64,000 nucleotides of DNA from Lysobacter sp. cf310 (GCF_900114355.1 NZ_FOSS01000001.1:548927-612926), one strand, 5' to 3'; counted from the stretch's first letter, positions 8,804 to 17,975 are shown. Made by a program: numbers and translations. Notes: generated from the letters alone by a model not told the origin.

Positions 8804-9934
8804 TCAGCGCACTTCCGCGACCTCGACGCCGTCCAGGCCCTGGGCCAGGGTGCGCGCGTCGCCGCCCTGGGCGAGCTTGATGCGCAGGCGCACTTCGTTC
8901 TGCGAGTCGGCGTAACGCAGGGCGTCCTCGTAGCTGATCTCGCCGGCCTGGTAGAGCTCGAACAGGGCCTGATCGAAGGTCTTCATGCCCAGCTGAGTGG
9001 ACTCCTTCATCACTTCCTTGAGCTTGTGGATCTCGCCGTCGCGGATGTAGTCCTGGACCAGCGGCGTGCCCAGCAGGATTTCCATCGCGACCCGGCGCGC
9101 CTTGCCGTCCGGCGTCGGGATCAGCTGCTGCGCGACCACGCCCTTGAGGTTCAGCGACAAGTCCATCAGCAACTGGCCGCGGCGATCCTCGGGGAAGAAG
9201 TTGATGATGCGGTCCATCGCCTGGTTGGCGTTGTTGGCGTGCAGGGTGCACAGCACCAGGTGACCGGTTTCGGCGAAGGCGATGGCGTGGTCCATGCCCT
9301 CGCGGGTGCGCACCTCGCCGATCATGATCACGTCCGGCGCCTGGCGCAGGGTGTTCTTGAGCGCGGCGTCCCAGCTGTCGGTGTCGATGCCGACTTCGCG
9401 CTGGGTGATGATGCAGCCCTCGTGCTTGTGCACGAATTCGATCGGGTCCTCGATCGTGATGATGTGGCCGCTGGAGTTCATGTTGCGGTAGCCGATCATC
9501 GCCGCCAGCGAGGTCGACTTACCGGTACCGGTGGCGCCGACGAAGATGATGATGCCGCGCTTGGTCATCGCCAGCGTCTTGATGATCGGCGGCAGGTTGA
9601 GCTCTTCGACGGTCGGGATCTTGGTCTCGATGCGGCGCAGGACCATGCCGACCTGGTTGCGCTGGTAGAAGCAGCTCACGCGGAAGCGGCCGACGCCGGT
9701 CACGCCGATCGCGAAGTTGCACTCGTGGGTCTTTTCGAACTCCTCGCGCTGCTGAGGGTTCATCACGTTGAGCACGAGGTCGCGGCTCTGCTGCGGAGTC
9801 AGCGGGTTCTGGGTGATCGGCGAGATCTTGCCGTGGACCTTCATCGACGGCGGCATGCCGGCGGTGATGAACAAGTCCGACGCCTTCTGGTGCGCCATCA
9901 GCTTGAGGAACGAGGTGAAGTCGATGGTGCTCAT
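8804..9934 (-). CDS. pilU: type IV pilus retraction ATPase PilU
   Basis: A 376-aa hexameric ATPase that assists PilT in pilus retraction at the inner membrane base of the type IV pilus. It shows a PAS-like N-domain, Walker A GATGTGKST (133-141), the Asp-box IITIEDPIEFVH, Walker B VIMIGEVR and the His-box GHLVLCTLHANN. The PilU-type NxxP region and the longer C-terminus than PilT support the assignment. The start ATG at 9934 is preceded by a strong GAGGAGG site. It lies 119 bp downstream of pilT on the same strand, the usual pilT-pilU order. Confidence 0.97.
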   Translation of the reverse strand: MSTIDFTSFLKLMAHQKASDLFITAGMPPSMKVHGKISPITQNPLTPQQSRDLVLNVMNPQQREEFEKTHECNFAIGVTGVGRFRVSCFYQRNQVGMVLRRIETKIPTVEELNLPPIIKTLAMTKRGIIIFVGATGTGKSTSLAAMIGYRNMNSSGHIITIEDPIEFVHKHEGCIITQREVGIDTDSWDAALKNTLRQAPDVIMIGEVRTREGMDHAIAFAETGHLVLCTLHANNANQAMDRIINFFPEDRRGQLLMDLSLNLKGVVAQQLIPTPDGKARRVAMEILLGTPLVQDYIRDGEIHKLKEVMKESTQLGMKTFDQALFELYQAGEISYEDALRYADSQNEVRLRIKLAQGGDARTLAQGLDGVEVAEVR

Positions 9935-10053
9935 GGGGCTGCCTCCTCGGGAGGTCAAACAAAAAAAAGACGGTGCCGTGATGCTGTGGCTGCCGAGGGA
10001 CCGGCGCCGGCACTGTGCCAGCAACGGCCCCGGGCAACCGGGACCTGCTTCAC

Positions 10054-11091
10054 TTAGTCGAACAGGCGCTTGTCCTTGGCGTACTCGCGGGCCTGCGGGC
10101 GCAGGATCATGCCGCGCTTCACCAGGTCCTGCAGGTGCTGGTCGAGGGTCATCATGCCGTGGTTCTGGCCGGTCTGGATCGCCGAATACATCTGCGCGAC
10201 CTTGTCCTCGCGGATCAGGTTACGCACCGCCGGGATGCCGACCATGATTTCCCAGGCCGCGGTACGGCCGCCGCCGACCTTCTTCAGCAGCGCCTGCGAG
10301 ATCACCGCGCGCAGCGACTCGGACAGCATCGAGCGCACCATCGGCTTTTCGCCGGCCGGGAACACGTCGATGATGCGGTCGACCGTCTTGGCCGCGGACG
10401 AGGTATGCAGGGTGCCGAACACCAAGTGGCCGGTTTCGGCCGCGGTCAGCGCCAGGCGGATGGTTTCCAGATCTCGCAACTCGCCGACCAGGATGTAGTC
10501 GGGGTCTTCGCGCAGCGCCGAACGCAGGGCCTCGTTGAAGCCGTGGGTGTCGCGGTGGACTTCGCGCTGGTTGATCAGGCACTTCTGCGAGGTGTGCACG
10601 AACTCGATCGGGTCTTCGACCGACAGGATGTGCGCGTACTCGTTCTTGTTGATGTGGTCGATCATCGCCGCCAGCGTGGTCGACTTGCCCGAACCGGTCG
10701 GTCCGGTGACCAGGATCAGGCCCTGCGGCTGCTCGATCAGTTCCTTGAAGATGCGCGGGCAGCCCAGGTCTTCGAGCGACAGCACTTCCGAGGGAATGGT
10801 ACGGAACACCGCGCCGGCGCCGCGGTTCTGGTTGAACGCGTTGACGCGGAAGCGGGCCAGGCCGGGAATCTCGAACGAGAAGTCGACCTCGAGGAATTCT
10901 TCGTAATCGCGGCGCTGCTTGTCCGACATGATGTCGTACACCAGCGAGTGGACCTGCTTATGGTCCAGCGCCGGAATATTGATGCGCCGCACGTCGCCAT
11001 CGACGCGAATCATCGGCGGCAGGCCGGCCGACAGATGCAAGTCGGATGCCTTGTTCTTGACCGAAAACGCCAACAGTTCGGCGATATCCAT
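10054..11091 (-). CDS. pilT: type IV pilus twitching motility ATPase PilT
   Basis: A 345-aa retraction motor ATPase. Walker A is GPTGSGKST (130-138), the Asp-box is ILSVEDPIEFVH, Walker B is YILVGELRD and the His-box is GHLVFGTLHTSSA. The C-terminal AIQTGQNHGMMTLDQHL is the PilT signature needed for retraction. It ends in KDKRLFD. It is divergent from yggS, with about 195 bp between starts, and is followed by pilU. Twitching is a known trait of Lysobacter and Xanthomonas. Confidence 0.98.
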   Translation of the reverse strand: MDIAELLAFSVKNKASDLHLSAGLPPMIRVDGDVRRINIPALDHKQVHSLVYDIMSDKQRRDYEEFLEVDFSFEIPGLARFRVNAFNQNRGAGAVFRTIPSEVLSLEDLGCPRIFKELIEQPQGLILVTGPTGSGKSTTLAAMIDHINKNEYAHILSVEDPIEFVHTSQKCLINQREVHRDTHGFNEALRSALREDPDYILVGELRDLETIRLALTAAETGHLVFGTLHTSSAAKTVDRIIDVFPAGEKPMVRSMLSESLRAVISQALLKKVGGGRTAAWEIMVGIPAVRNLIREDKVAQMYSAIQTGQNHGMMTLDQHLQDLVKRGMILRPQAREYAKDKRLFD

Positions 11092-11286
11092 GCGTGCTCC
11101 CCCGCACTGCAACAGAACTTCAGATGGAAACTTCAGACCACACGGAACGAAGCTACAGCGAAAACGCCTAAACGCAAACGAGCGACAATAGTGGCCAGCC
11201 GCAAGTAGCGGGAAGCGTCCCCTGCGAGGCAGTATAGCCCCGTACCCGCATTGCCGAACCAGCCCTCTTTCACAGGATTTCCCTAC

Positions 11287-11973
11287 GTGCGCGCGCACGC
11301 CCTGCTCGGCATCTTGCACCAGTTGGATAACGCCGCGCGCCTTGCGCAGCGGCCAGTACCGCAGTTGCTCGCGGTCAGCAAGACCCAGGATGCGACCGCC
11401 GTCGCGGAACTGGCGGCGGCCGGGCAACGCGCGTTCGGCGAGAACTATGTTCAGGAAGCCGCGGCCAAAAGCGCGGTCCTGGCCGAACTGAGACTGGAGT
11501 GGCATTTGATCGGCCACCTGCAGTCGAACAAGGCCGAGCAGGCCGCGCAGCTGTTCGACTGGGTGCAGACCGTGGACCGGCCCAAGCTGGTCGCGGCCCT
11601 GGCCCGCCACCGCGACCCGGCGCGCGCGCCGCTGCAGGTGCTGATCCAGGTCAACATCGACGACGAGGCCAGCAAGCACGGCTGCCGGCCCGAGGAGGCG
11701 CCGGCGCTGGCCGCCGCGATCGCGGCCGAACCGCGCCTGCGTCTGCGCGGGCTGATGGTGATCCCGACCCCGCACGCGGACCCCGAGCGTCGCCGCCCCG
11801 CGTTCCGCCGCGCTCATGCCTTGTTCGAGTCGCTGCGCGCCGACCATCCCGGCCTCGACACCCTGTCGATGGGCATGAGCGACGACTACGCGATCGCGAT
11901 CGAGGAAGGCGCGACCCTGGTCCGCATCGGCACCGCCCTGTTCGGCGCGCGTCCGCCCAAGCCCGCCGCATGA
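11287..11973 (+). CDS. yggS: YggS family pyridoxal-phosphate homeostasis protein
   Basis: A 228-aa single-domain alanine-racemase-fold protein that binds PLP and keeps free PLP balanced. The PLP lysine is K32 in LLAVSKTQ; other signatures are FGENYVQEA, WHLIGHLQSNKA, LIQVNIDDEASKHG, GLMVIPTP and LSMGMSDDYAIAIEEGATLVRIGTALFG. GTG at 11287 is preferred over TTG at 11251 because CAGGA lies 10 nt upstream and the family starts near here. It is divergent from pilT and heads a proline-synthesis gene group. It ends in a 4-nt overlap with the next gene. Confidence 0.93.
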   Translation: MRAHALLGILHQLDNAARLAQRPVPQLLAVSKTQDATAVAELAAAGQRAFGENYVQEAAAKSAVLAELRLEWHLIGHLQSNKAEQAAQLFDWVQTVDRPKLVAALARHRDPARAPLQVLIQVNIDDEASKHGCRPEEAPALAAAIAAEPRLRLRGLMVIPTPHADPERRRPAFRRAHALFESLRADHPGLDTLSMGMSDDYAIAIEEGATLVRIGTALFGARPPKPAA

Positions 11974-12566
11974 GCGCCGCGGCGCACCCGCAGGACCGCA
12001 TCGTGTTCCCCGGCAACCCCTGGCCGGAAGGCCATGCCATCGCCGAATTCGAGTGGAGCGCGCGGGTCGAAGGCGAGGATGTGTGGTTCGATCTGCACCT
12101 GGTCGGCGCGAAGTACTACGCCGAACGCGAGATCGCCGACGACGGGGACGGCGCGGCTTCGGACTGGGCCTCGCCGATCGTGTGGGGCAACTACCACAAC
12201 TGCATCCTGTCCTCGGTCTATTGGGGCGAGAGCGGCGGCATCCGGATCGGGCCGCTGGCGCAGTTCTCGCTGGCGGCGCTGGACGGCGCCGAATTCGTGG
12301 CCGATCCGTTCGACGGCGACGGGGAGCTGCCCGACGCCGACGAAGATCCGGCGTTCGGGCTGTACCTGCTGGGTCACGACAGCGCGGTCGATCACCGTAT
12401 CCGCTTCCAGCGCCGCGGCGACAGCGACCGCTACGATCTGCTGTGGTCGGGCCGGATCGCCTTGAGCTACGCCGGCGACTACGTACCGCGCTACCGCTTC
12501 GAGGCGCGCCTCCACGACAGGGCCTGCCCGCCGCTGCCTGACGCGTCCCGACGCGGCGGTTCCTAG
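11970..12566 (+). CDS. hypothetical acidic protein between yggS and proC
   Basis: A 198-aa protein I do not recognise. It is soluble, has no signal peptide, and is rich in Trp, Tyr and Asp, with segments such as WPEGHAIAEFEWSARVEGEDVWFDLHLVGAKYY, read here as a beta-rich domain. Its ATG overlaps the yggS stop by 4 nt (ATGA), which argues strongly that it is a real, co-translated gene. proC follows 58 bp later. Nothing in the sequence indicates a catalytic site, and no function is proposed. Confidence 0.75.
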   Translation: MSAAAHPQDRIVFPGNPWPEGHAIAEFEWSARVEGEDVWFDLHLVGAKYYAEREIADDGDGAASDWASPIVWGNYHNCILSSVYWGESGGIRIGPLAQFSLAALDGAEFVADPFDGDGELPDADEDPAFGLYLLGHDSAVDHRIRFQRRGDSDRYDLLWSGRIALSYAGDYVPRYRFEARLHDRACPPLPDASRRGGS

Positions 12567-12624
12567 CGCGGGAGCGCGGCCGCCTCGGTATGCTGGCGCT
12601 CCAGTCCCGCACGCCCCGAACGCC

Positions 12625-13470
12625 ATGCCCGCATCCGATACCGCCCTGTCCCCGCTCAGCCCGGTCGCCTTCATCGGCGGCGGCAACATGGCGCGCAGCC
12701 TGATCGGCGGCCTGGTCGCGCGCGGCGGCGACGCCGAGGCGATCCGCGTGGCCGAGCCGGTGGAAGTGCTGCGCGAGGCCCTGCAGCGCGACTTCGGCGT
12801 GCCCTGCTACGCCAACGCGGCCGAGGCCGCGACCGGCGCCAGCGTGTGGCTGCTCGCGGTCAAACCGCAGGTGATGCGCAGCGTGTGCGCGGCGCTGGCG
12901 CCGCTGGCGCAGTCGCAGCGCCCGCTGGTGATCTCGATCGCGGCCGGCATCACCGCCCGCCAGCTCGACCTGTGGCTGGGCGGCGATCAGGCGGTGGTGC
13001 GGGCGATGCCGAACACGCCGGCCCTGCTCGGCGCCGGCATCACCGGCCTGTACGCCAACGCCGCCACCGCCGAGCCGCAGCGCGCACGCGCGGCGGCGCT
13101 GCTGGACGCGGTCGGTCCGACGGTGTGGATCGCCGAAGAGGCGCAGATGGACGCGGTCACCGCGGTCTCCGGCAGCGGCCCGGCCTACGTGTTCCTGCTC
13201 GCGCAGGCCATGCAGGCCGCGGGCGTGGCCCAGGGCCTCACGCCCGAAGCCGCGCGCGCCCTGGTCAATCAGACCTTGCTGGGCGCGGCCACCATGCTCA
13301 CCCATTCCGACGAACCCGCCGAGGTGCTGCGCGCGCGCGTGACCTCGCCCGGCGGCACCACCCAGGCGGCCATCGAAACCTTCGAAACCGGCGGTTTCCA
13401 CGCCCTGGTCGAAGCCGCGATCGCGGCCGCCACCCGACGCGGCCGCGAGCTCTCGGCCGCCAACGACTGA
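12625..13470 (+). CDS. proC: pyrroline-5-carboxylate reductase
   Basis: A 281-aa NADPH-dependent enzyme performing the last step of proline synthesis. It shows the Rossmann loop FIGGGNMARSLIGG near residue 16, LAVKPQVM, the VRAMPNTPALLGAGITGLY segment and the C-terminal signature AVSGSGPAYVF plus the late RVTSPGGTTQAAIETFE. Length and motifs fit the family. It lies in the yggS group and is followed 23 bp later by the DUF4426 lipoprotein gene. Confidence 0.97.
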   Translation: MPASDTALSPLSPVAFIGGGNMARSLIGGLVARGGDAEAIRVAEPVEVLREALQRDFGVPCYANAAEAATGASVWLLAVKPQVMRSVCAALAPLAQSQRPLVISIAAGITARQLDLWLGGDQAVVRAMPNTPALLGAGITGLYANAATAEPQRARAAALLDAVGPTVWIAEEAQMDAVTAVSGSGPAYVFLLAQAMQAAGVAQGLTPEAARALVNQTLLGAATMLTHSDEPAEVLRARVTSPGGTTQAAIETFETGGFHALVEAAIAAATRRGRELSAAND

Positions 13471-13493
13471 CCCCACCTACCGGAACCTCCGCC

Positions 13494-13988
13494 ATGCGCA
13501 CCGCTCTCGCCGTCTGCCTGCTGACTCTCGCGCTGCTGAGCGGCTGCGGCCGCGAGGCGGCGCTGCCCACCGCGTCCGGCAGCGCCGGCGCCGCGCCGCA
13601 GGAGGCCATCGCGCGCAGCGGCGACGTCAGCGTGCGCGCGAGCGCGCTGCAGACCTCGGCGCTGTCGCCGGCGGTCGCGCAGCAGTACGGGATCGTGCGC
13701 GACGACGCCACGGTGATGCTGCTGGTCGCGGTGCGACGCGGTCCGGACGGCCAGGACGTGGCGATTCCGGCGCGGGTCAGCGCCAGCGCCACCGACCTGC
13801 GCGGCCAGCGCCGCGAACTGGAACTGCGCGAGCTGCGCACCGGCGATCCCGGCAGCGCGCAGTTGCTGGATTACATCGGCACCGTCGAGATCGCCCTGCC
13901 GGACACCGTGCGCTTCGACGTCAGCGTGACGCCGGAAGGCGGCGCCAGCACGACCCTGCAGTTCAGCCGCGAGTTCTATCCGCGCTAG
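13494..13988 (+). CDS. DUF4426-domain lipoprotein
   Basis: A 164-aa protein with a lipoprotein signal: a short hydrophobic stretch ending in LLSGC, so Cys18 should be the lipidated residue. The remainder is a mainly beta DUF4426-type domain ending in TTLQFSREFYPR. The function is unknown; the family often lies beside yggS and proC in gammaproteobacteria, as here. It converges on the lipase foldase gene with only 15 bp between the stops. Confidence 0.8.
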   Translation: MRTALAVCLLTLALLSGCGREAALPTASGSAGAAPQEAIARSGDVSVRASALQTSALSPAVAQQYGIVRDDATVMLLVAVRRGPDGQDVAIPARVSASATDLRGQRRELELRELRTGDPGSAQLLDYIGTVEIALPDTVRFDVSVTPEGGASTTLQFSREFYPR

Positions 13989-14003
13989 GCGACATCGATC
14001 GCG

Positions 14004-14975
14004 CTATCGGCGCGCATCCTCGCGCGTCAGCGCTTCCACGCGCAGCCGTTCGCGCGCGTCGAACGGCGCCAGCAGCGCGCTCAAGCGGGCCTGACGTTGC
14101 GCCGCGCTCAGGCTGGGGTCGGCCAAGATTCGATCGCGTTGCGCGCGATACGCGCTCAAGCGCTGATTCCACTGCGCGCGGCGCCGGTCGAGCTCGCCCA
14201 GACGTTGCGCCGCCGGCGCTCCGAACGCGGCCTCGCGCTCGGCGTAACGACGCTCGGGCGCGACGCCCTCGGCTTCGTACTGGGCGCTCTGCCGCATCGC
14301 CAACGCGACGGCCTCGCTTTCGCTGCGTGTGGGGTCGGCGCTCAGGCCCTGCGCGGCGTCGAGTTCGCGCAAGCGCTCGGCGCGTTGCGCAGGGGTGAGG
14401 CCGCGGTCGCGCAGCAGCGCCTGCCGCGCGATCGCATGCTCGAGGCGGCGCTCGTCCTCGCCATACCAGGCCTGGGCGACGACCTCGCCCAGCCGGCGCC
14501 GGCGCAGTTCGCGCCGGCGCTCGAGATCGGCGCGCAGATCGCCGCCCGCGCCCAGGGCCGCGCTTTCGCGCTCCAGCGCGACATAGGCGTCGAACCAGGC
14601 CAATACCTGGGCCAGCGCGGGCGCCCCCAGGCGCGGCTGCAGATAGCGGCGCAGGTCGTCGCGTATCGCCGCGGGCTCGCGTTCGCCCAGGCGGGTGAGG
14701 AAGTAATCGAACAGCCGGCGCAGGCCGCGGTCGATCGCCGGCTTGCCGGCCGCGTCCAGGGTCACCCCGCCGTCGACCTCGGTGCCGCGCAGGGAGTCTG
14801 CCGCGGTCGCGGCGGCGCGCGCACGCGGCTCCCCACGCGCATCGGCGACGCCGCGGGAGGGCGCCGTCGTCCGCACCGAAGCCGGCACCGACGTCGCCTC
14901 GCGATGCCAGCCCGACAGCCCCAGCACCAGGGCCACACCCGCCGCCAATGCCAGCGCTAGCGCGAAACGCAGCAC
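14004..14975 (-). CDS. lifO: lipase-specific foldase (lipase chaperone)
   Basis: A 323-aa membrane-anchored steric chaperone. Residues 3-22 form a single N-terminal anchor, followed by an Ala/Arg-rich linker, the diagnostic foldase motif RLFDYFLTRLGE (87-98), and a long highly charged helical body. It folds the partner lipase in the periplasm before export. The start is GTG at 14975, one base after the lipase stop, so the pair is translationally linked. The gene is unusually Arg- and Ala-rich, as is normal for this family in high-GC hosts. Confidence 0.93.
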   Translation of the reverse strand: MLRFALALALAAGVALVLGLSGWHREATSVPASVRTTAPSRGVADARGEPRARAAATAADSLRGTEVDGGVTLDAAGKPAIDRGLRRLFDYFLTRLGEREPAAIRDDLRRYLQPRLGAPALAQVLAWFDAYVALERESAALGAGGDLRADLERRRELRRRRLGEVVAQAWYGEDERRLEHAIARQALLRDRGLTPAQRAERLRELDAAQGLSADPTRSESEAVALAMRQSAQYEAEGVAPERRYAEREAAFGAPAAQRLGELDRRRAQWNQRLSAYRAQRDRILADPSLSAAQRQARLSALLAPFDARERLRVEALTREDARR

Positions 14976-14976
14976 C

Positions 14977-15936
14977 CTACAGTCCGGCGTTCTTCAGCCG
15001 GTTCAGATGCGCGCGGTAGACGCTGGGCGGATTGGACGCGAACAGGCCGCGCAGGCCGGCGACCTGGTTGACCTCGTCGAGGTGGTTCCAGGCGTAGTCG
15101 TCGCGGATCACGCTGCCCAGGTGCGAGGAGCAGCGCCCGACCAGGCCGTCGTTGGCCTCGAAGCCGAAGAACAGCGCACCCGCGCCCATCAGCAGATCGC
15201 TGGGGTCGAACACGTTGCTCAGCGGCGAGGTGCCGCCCATCGAGTAGTAGCGCACGCCGCGCACGCTGGCCGCGCCCTGGCCGCAGGCGCTGCTGGGCAG
15301 GCCTTGCGGATAGCGCGCGTTGAACGCCGCCGCGCCGGCGCTGTCGAGCGAAGCCAGGGCGGCCAGCGCGTCCTGCGGATCGTCGTCGCCGGATAGGAAT
15401 TCCAGGAACGAACCCAGCGCGTCGGCGAGGCCGGCGACCAGGCCGCGGCCCGGCGAACCGGGCGGGAACGCGGTGCCGATGCCGTCGGCAACCTTGCTGC
15501 CGGTGTGCGGGCTGCCCATCGAGGTGATCGAGGCGACCAGGTCCGGGCGTACCGAGGCGACGTAGCGCGCGGTCGGTCCGCCGTGGCTGTGGCCGATCAG
15601 GTTGAAACGGCTGTAGCCGTAGGTGGCCTGCAGGGTTTCCAGGTAATCGATCAGCTGCTCGCCGCGCAGTTCGCTGGAGTTGGCCGAGGACACGTTGGCG
15701 ACATAGACCTTGGCGCCGCCCGCACGCAGCTGCCCCGGGATGTCGTACCAGTAATCGTAGAGGCCGCCGAGTTCGTCGAAGCCGAACAGGCCATGCACCA
15801 GCACGACCGGGTGCTTGGTCTTGGTGTAGTCGTCGGCGCTGGCCGGCAGAGCCGCCGCCAGCAACAACAGGACCGCGAACAGCCGGGCCCAGACTCCGGC
15901 GCGCAACGCGCCCGTACGCAGGATCGATCGCGACAT
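14977..15936 (-). CDS. secreted triacylglycerol lipase, subfamily I.1/I.2 type
   Basis: A 319-aa lipase with a signal peptide cleaved after about PASA (34). Motifs: HPVVLVHGLFGF with the oxyanion residue, nucleophile elbow GHSHG (115-119, Ser117), acid in EANDGLVGR and the histidine in AWNHLDEVNQ. Two cysteines flank the acid, as in the disulphide of Pseudomonas and Burkholderia lipases, and an Asp cluster fits the structural calcium site. Secretion by a type II system is expected for the family. The foldase gene follows immediately. GGGAGG precedes the start. Confidence 0.94.
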   Translation of the reverse strand: MSRSILRTGALRAGVWARLFAVLLLLAAALPASADDYTKTKHPVVLVHGLFGFDELGGLYDYWYDIPGQLRAGGAKVYVANVSSANSSELRGEQLIDYLETLQATYGYSRFNLIGHSHGGPTARYVASVRPDLVASITSMGSPHTGSKVADGIGTAFPPGSPGRGLVAGLADALGSFLEFLSGDDDPQDALAALASLDSAGAAAFNARYPQGLPSSACGQGAASVRGVRYYSMGGTSPLSNVFDPSDLLMGAGALFFGFEANDGLVGRCSSHLGSVIRDDYAWNHLDEVNQVAGLRGLFASNPPSVYRAHLNRLKNAGL

Positions 15937-16097
15937 GTTCCCTCCCAGAAACCGTGTCGTACCGCTGGCGAGGCCGGCGGCGCCGGCCCGGTCGACTGTA
16001 CGAATGCGTATGGGAGCTGCACGCCGCAGTGCACCATACGGGAGCGAACTGTGATGCCTATCGCGGCGGACTTGGCCCGCCAAGCGCCTGAGCCGGC

Positions 16098-16892
16098 TTA
16101 ATTGTTGCGCTGCACCCAGGCGCGGATATGCGCGGCGATCTCGGCCACGCCGTCGCTGAGCGCGGCCGGACCGGGCTGCAGGATCAGCGGCGATTTGATC
16201 TCGTGCAGCTCGCCGTCGCGCACCGCCGGGATCGCCTCCCAGCCCGGGCGCGCGGCCACCCGCTCGGGACGGAATTTCTTGCCGCACCAGGAACCGAACA
16301 CGATGTCCGGCGCCAGCGGGATCACCTCGGCGGCGTCGGCCAGGATGCGGTGCTTGGCCAGCGACTGCGCCGCGTGCTGCGGGAACACGTCGTCGCCGCC
16401 GGCGATCCGCACCAACTCGGCGACCCAGCGGATGCCGGTGATCAGCGGCTCGTCCCACTCCTCGAAATAGACCTTGGGCCGGCGCGGATAGGCCCGCGCC
16501 TCGCGCTCGATCGCGTCCAGCCCGCGCCGCAGTTCGTCGGCGTAGGCCACGGCGCGGTCGGCCGCGCCGACCAGGGCGCCCAGGCGCGCGATGTAGTCGA
16601 GGATGCCCTCGACGCTGCGGTGGTTGCTGATCCAGACCTCGACGCCCTGCTTGATCAGCGCGGCGGCGATCTCGGACTGGATGTCGGAGAAGCCGATCAC
16701 GAAGTCGGGCTCGAGCTTGAGGATCTCGTCGATCTTGGCGCTGGTGAAGGCGCTGACCTTGGGCTTTTCCTTGCGCGCGATCGGCGGGCGCACGGTGAAG
16801 CCGCTGATGCCGACGATGCGGTGTTGTTCACCGAGCGCGTACAGGGTCTCGGTGGGTTCTTCGGTGAGGCAGACGATGCGTTGGGGGCCCAT
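16098..16892 (-). CDS. cobalamin-binding protein / BtuF-like periplasmic-binding-fold protein without signal peptide
   Basis: A 264-aa protein of the BtuF/FhuD-type binding fold: RIVCLTEEPTETLYALGEQHRIVGISGF, then KPKVSAFTSAKIDEILKLEPDFVIGFSD, and later KVYFEEWDEPLITGIRWVAELVRIAGG. It has no signal peptide, so it should be cytoplasmic or exported by another route; the same cytosolic form is common in proteobacteria and its role is unclear. No ABC permease or ATPase lies nearby. The mRNA is probably leaderless (-10 GACAAT, 6 nt before ATG), which fixes the start. Confidence 0.82.
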   Translation of the reverse strand: MGPQRIVCLTEEPTETLYALGEQHRIVGISGFTVRPPIARKEKPKVSAFTSAKIDEILKLEPDFVIGFSDIQSEIAAALIKQGVEVWISNHRSVEGILDYIARLGALVGAADRAVAYADELRRGLDAIEREARAYPRRPKVYFEEWDEPLITGIRWVAELVRIAGGDDVFPQHAAQSLAKHRILADAAEVIPLAPDIVFGSWCGKKFRPERVAARPGWEAIPAVRDGELHEIKSPLILQPGPAALSDGVAEIAAHIRAWVQRNN

Positions 16893-16904
16893 GCCGCGAT
16901 TGTC
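16893..16904 (-). promoter_or_regulatory. -10 element of the cobalamin-binding protein gene, leaderless-type spacing
   Basis: On the minus strand GACAAT (16904-16899) is followed by CGCGGC and the ATG. There is no space for a ribosome-binding site downstream of the predicted start of transcription. Confidence 0.55.
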
Positions 16905-16964
16905 GCATTACCGGTGCGGCCGGCGGCGATTGCCAGGCGCGCCGGGCGATGCGATCTTCGCCGC

Positions 16965-17378
16965 ATGGAATCCAGCATCGTCTACGCCCGCGAGGCGACC
17001 GTCGCCGTCGCCGACTTTCGCCAGGTCCTGGTCGACTCCGGCCTGGGCGCGATCCGCCCGGTCGACGACGCGCCGCGCCTGCGGCAGATGCTGGACGCGG
17101 CCGATCTGATCGTGAGCGCGCGACGGCCCGACGGCGAACTGGTCGGCATCGCGCGTTGCGTCACCGATTTCGCCTGGTGCTGCTATCTGTCGGAGCTGGC
17201 GGTGTCGAAAGCGGCGCAGGGCCTGGGCATCGGCCAGGGTTTGCTGGACGAGACGCGGCGCCAGCTCGGGCCGACGGTGAGTCTGATCCTGGCCTCGGTG
17301 CCGGACGCGGTCGGCTTCTACGAACGCGCGGGCATGGCGCCGATGCAGCACACGTTCTGGTACAAGCGCGAGTATTGA
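16965..17378 (+). CDS. GNAT family N-acetyltransferase
   Basis: A 137-aa acetyltransferase. The acetyl-CoA-binding region is LSELAVSKAAQGLGIGQGLLDETRRQLG, with the Q/R-x-x-G-x-G/A pattern, and the C-terminal part has the usual VGFYERAGMAPMQHTFWYKR. The substrate cannot be told. It is divergent from the cobalamin-binding protein gene, with 72 bp between the starts, and is followed by a REP-type repeat. Confidence 0.88.
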   Translation: MESSIVYAREATVAVADFRQVLVDSGLGAIRPVDDAPRLRQMLDAADLIVSARRPDGELVGIARCVTDFAWCCYLSELAVSKAAQGLGIGQGLLDETRRQLGPTVSLILASVPDAVGFYERAGMAPMQHTFWYKREY

Positions 17379-17419
17379 AGCGGCCGCGCGGCGATATCGG
17401 GGCCGGCGTCGTTGCCCGA

Positions 17420-17505
17420 GCGACGCGACGATGCGGTTCGCTGCGCTCACCGCATCCTACGCAAGGCTACGACGGCCGTAGGCTGCGGTGTTAACCGCAC
17501 CATCG
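17420..17505. repeat. REP-type palindromic pair
   Basis: A stem GATGCGGT...ACCGCATC (17430-17455) is followed by a second, inverted unit TGCGGT-GTTA-ACCGCA (about 17484-17499). The same first unit recurs at 58001-58028, and a related one lies at 32272-32300. It sits between convergent genes, the usual place for REP elements. Confidence 0.75.
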
Positions 17506-17507
17506 CG

Positions 17508-17975
17508 TTACCCAAGGCGCTTGCGGAAATACACCACGCGCTCGGTTTCCTCGAAACCGCAGGCCGCGTGCGCGTGGTGGGCGTCGTGGTTGTCCAGCAG
17601 GGAATCGGAAGCCAATTCCTCGCAACCGCGCTCCCGCGTCCAGTGTTCGACCGCAGCGATCAGGGCCCGGCCGATGCCGCGGCCGCGCTGTTCCGGCGCC
17701 ACGTACCAGCCTTCGAGAAACCCGACCGGCGAGCTGTCGGTGCCGTTGACGTAGTCCGTGCGCAGGCTGGCTTCGGCGAAGCCGCAAGCCCGGCCCTGCG
17801 CGTCGAACGCCAGCACGCACAGATCGCGCTCCGGACGCGCCAGCGCCTCGCGCATCTCGCCTTCGTGATCGTTGGGTTCCTCGCCCTCCTCGTCCGGCCA
17901 CAGCGCGCCGCGCAAGCGCGCCCAGTCGGCCAGATCGGCTTCGGTCGCCGGCCGCACCCGGCCCGCGGCGCTCAC
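17508..17975 (-). CDS. aminoglycoside 6'-N-acetyltransferase, AAC(6')-I-like
   Basis: A 155-aa GNAT enzyme. Its middle and C-terminal parts match chromosomal AAC(6')-I enzymes as I recall them: [17 protein letters not shown], then [31 protein letters not shown], and [16 protein letters not shown]. Such enzymes acetylate the 6'-amino group of tobramycin- or amikacin-type aminoglycosides; comparable chromosomal genes are known in Stenotrophomonas. The GTG start at 17975 overlaps the pdxH stop (GTGA), so it is the second gene of that operon, which argues for a native rather than acquired gene. Real drug substrates are unproven. Confidence 0.85.
   Translation of the reverse strand: MSAAGRVRPATEADLADWARLRGALWPDEEGEEPNDHEGEMREALARPERDLCVLAFDAQGRACGFAEASLRTDYVNGTDSSPVGFLEGWYVAPEQRGRGIGRALIAAVEHWTRERGCEELASDSLLDNHDAHHAHAACGFEETERVVYFRKRLG

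Noticed and set aside
16098..16892. Cobalamin riboswitch before the cobalamin-binding protein gene
   Set aside because: Only 72 bp to the divergent gene and a -10 placed 6 nt before the start codon leave no leader for an aptamer.
17508..17975. AAC(6')-like gene as an acquired resistance cassette
   Set aside because: No integron, insertion sequence or attC site; base use equals the neighbours, and it overlaps pdxH.
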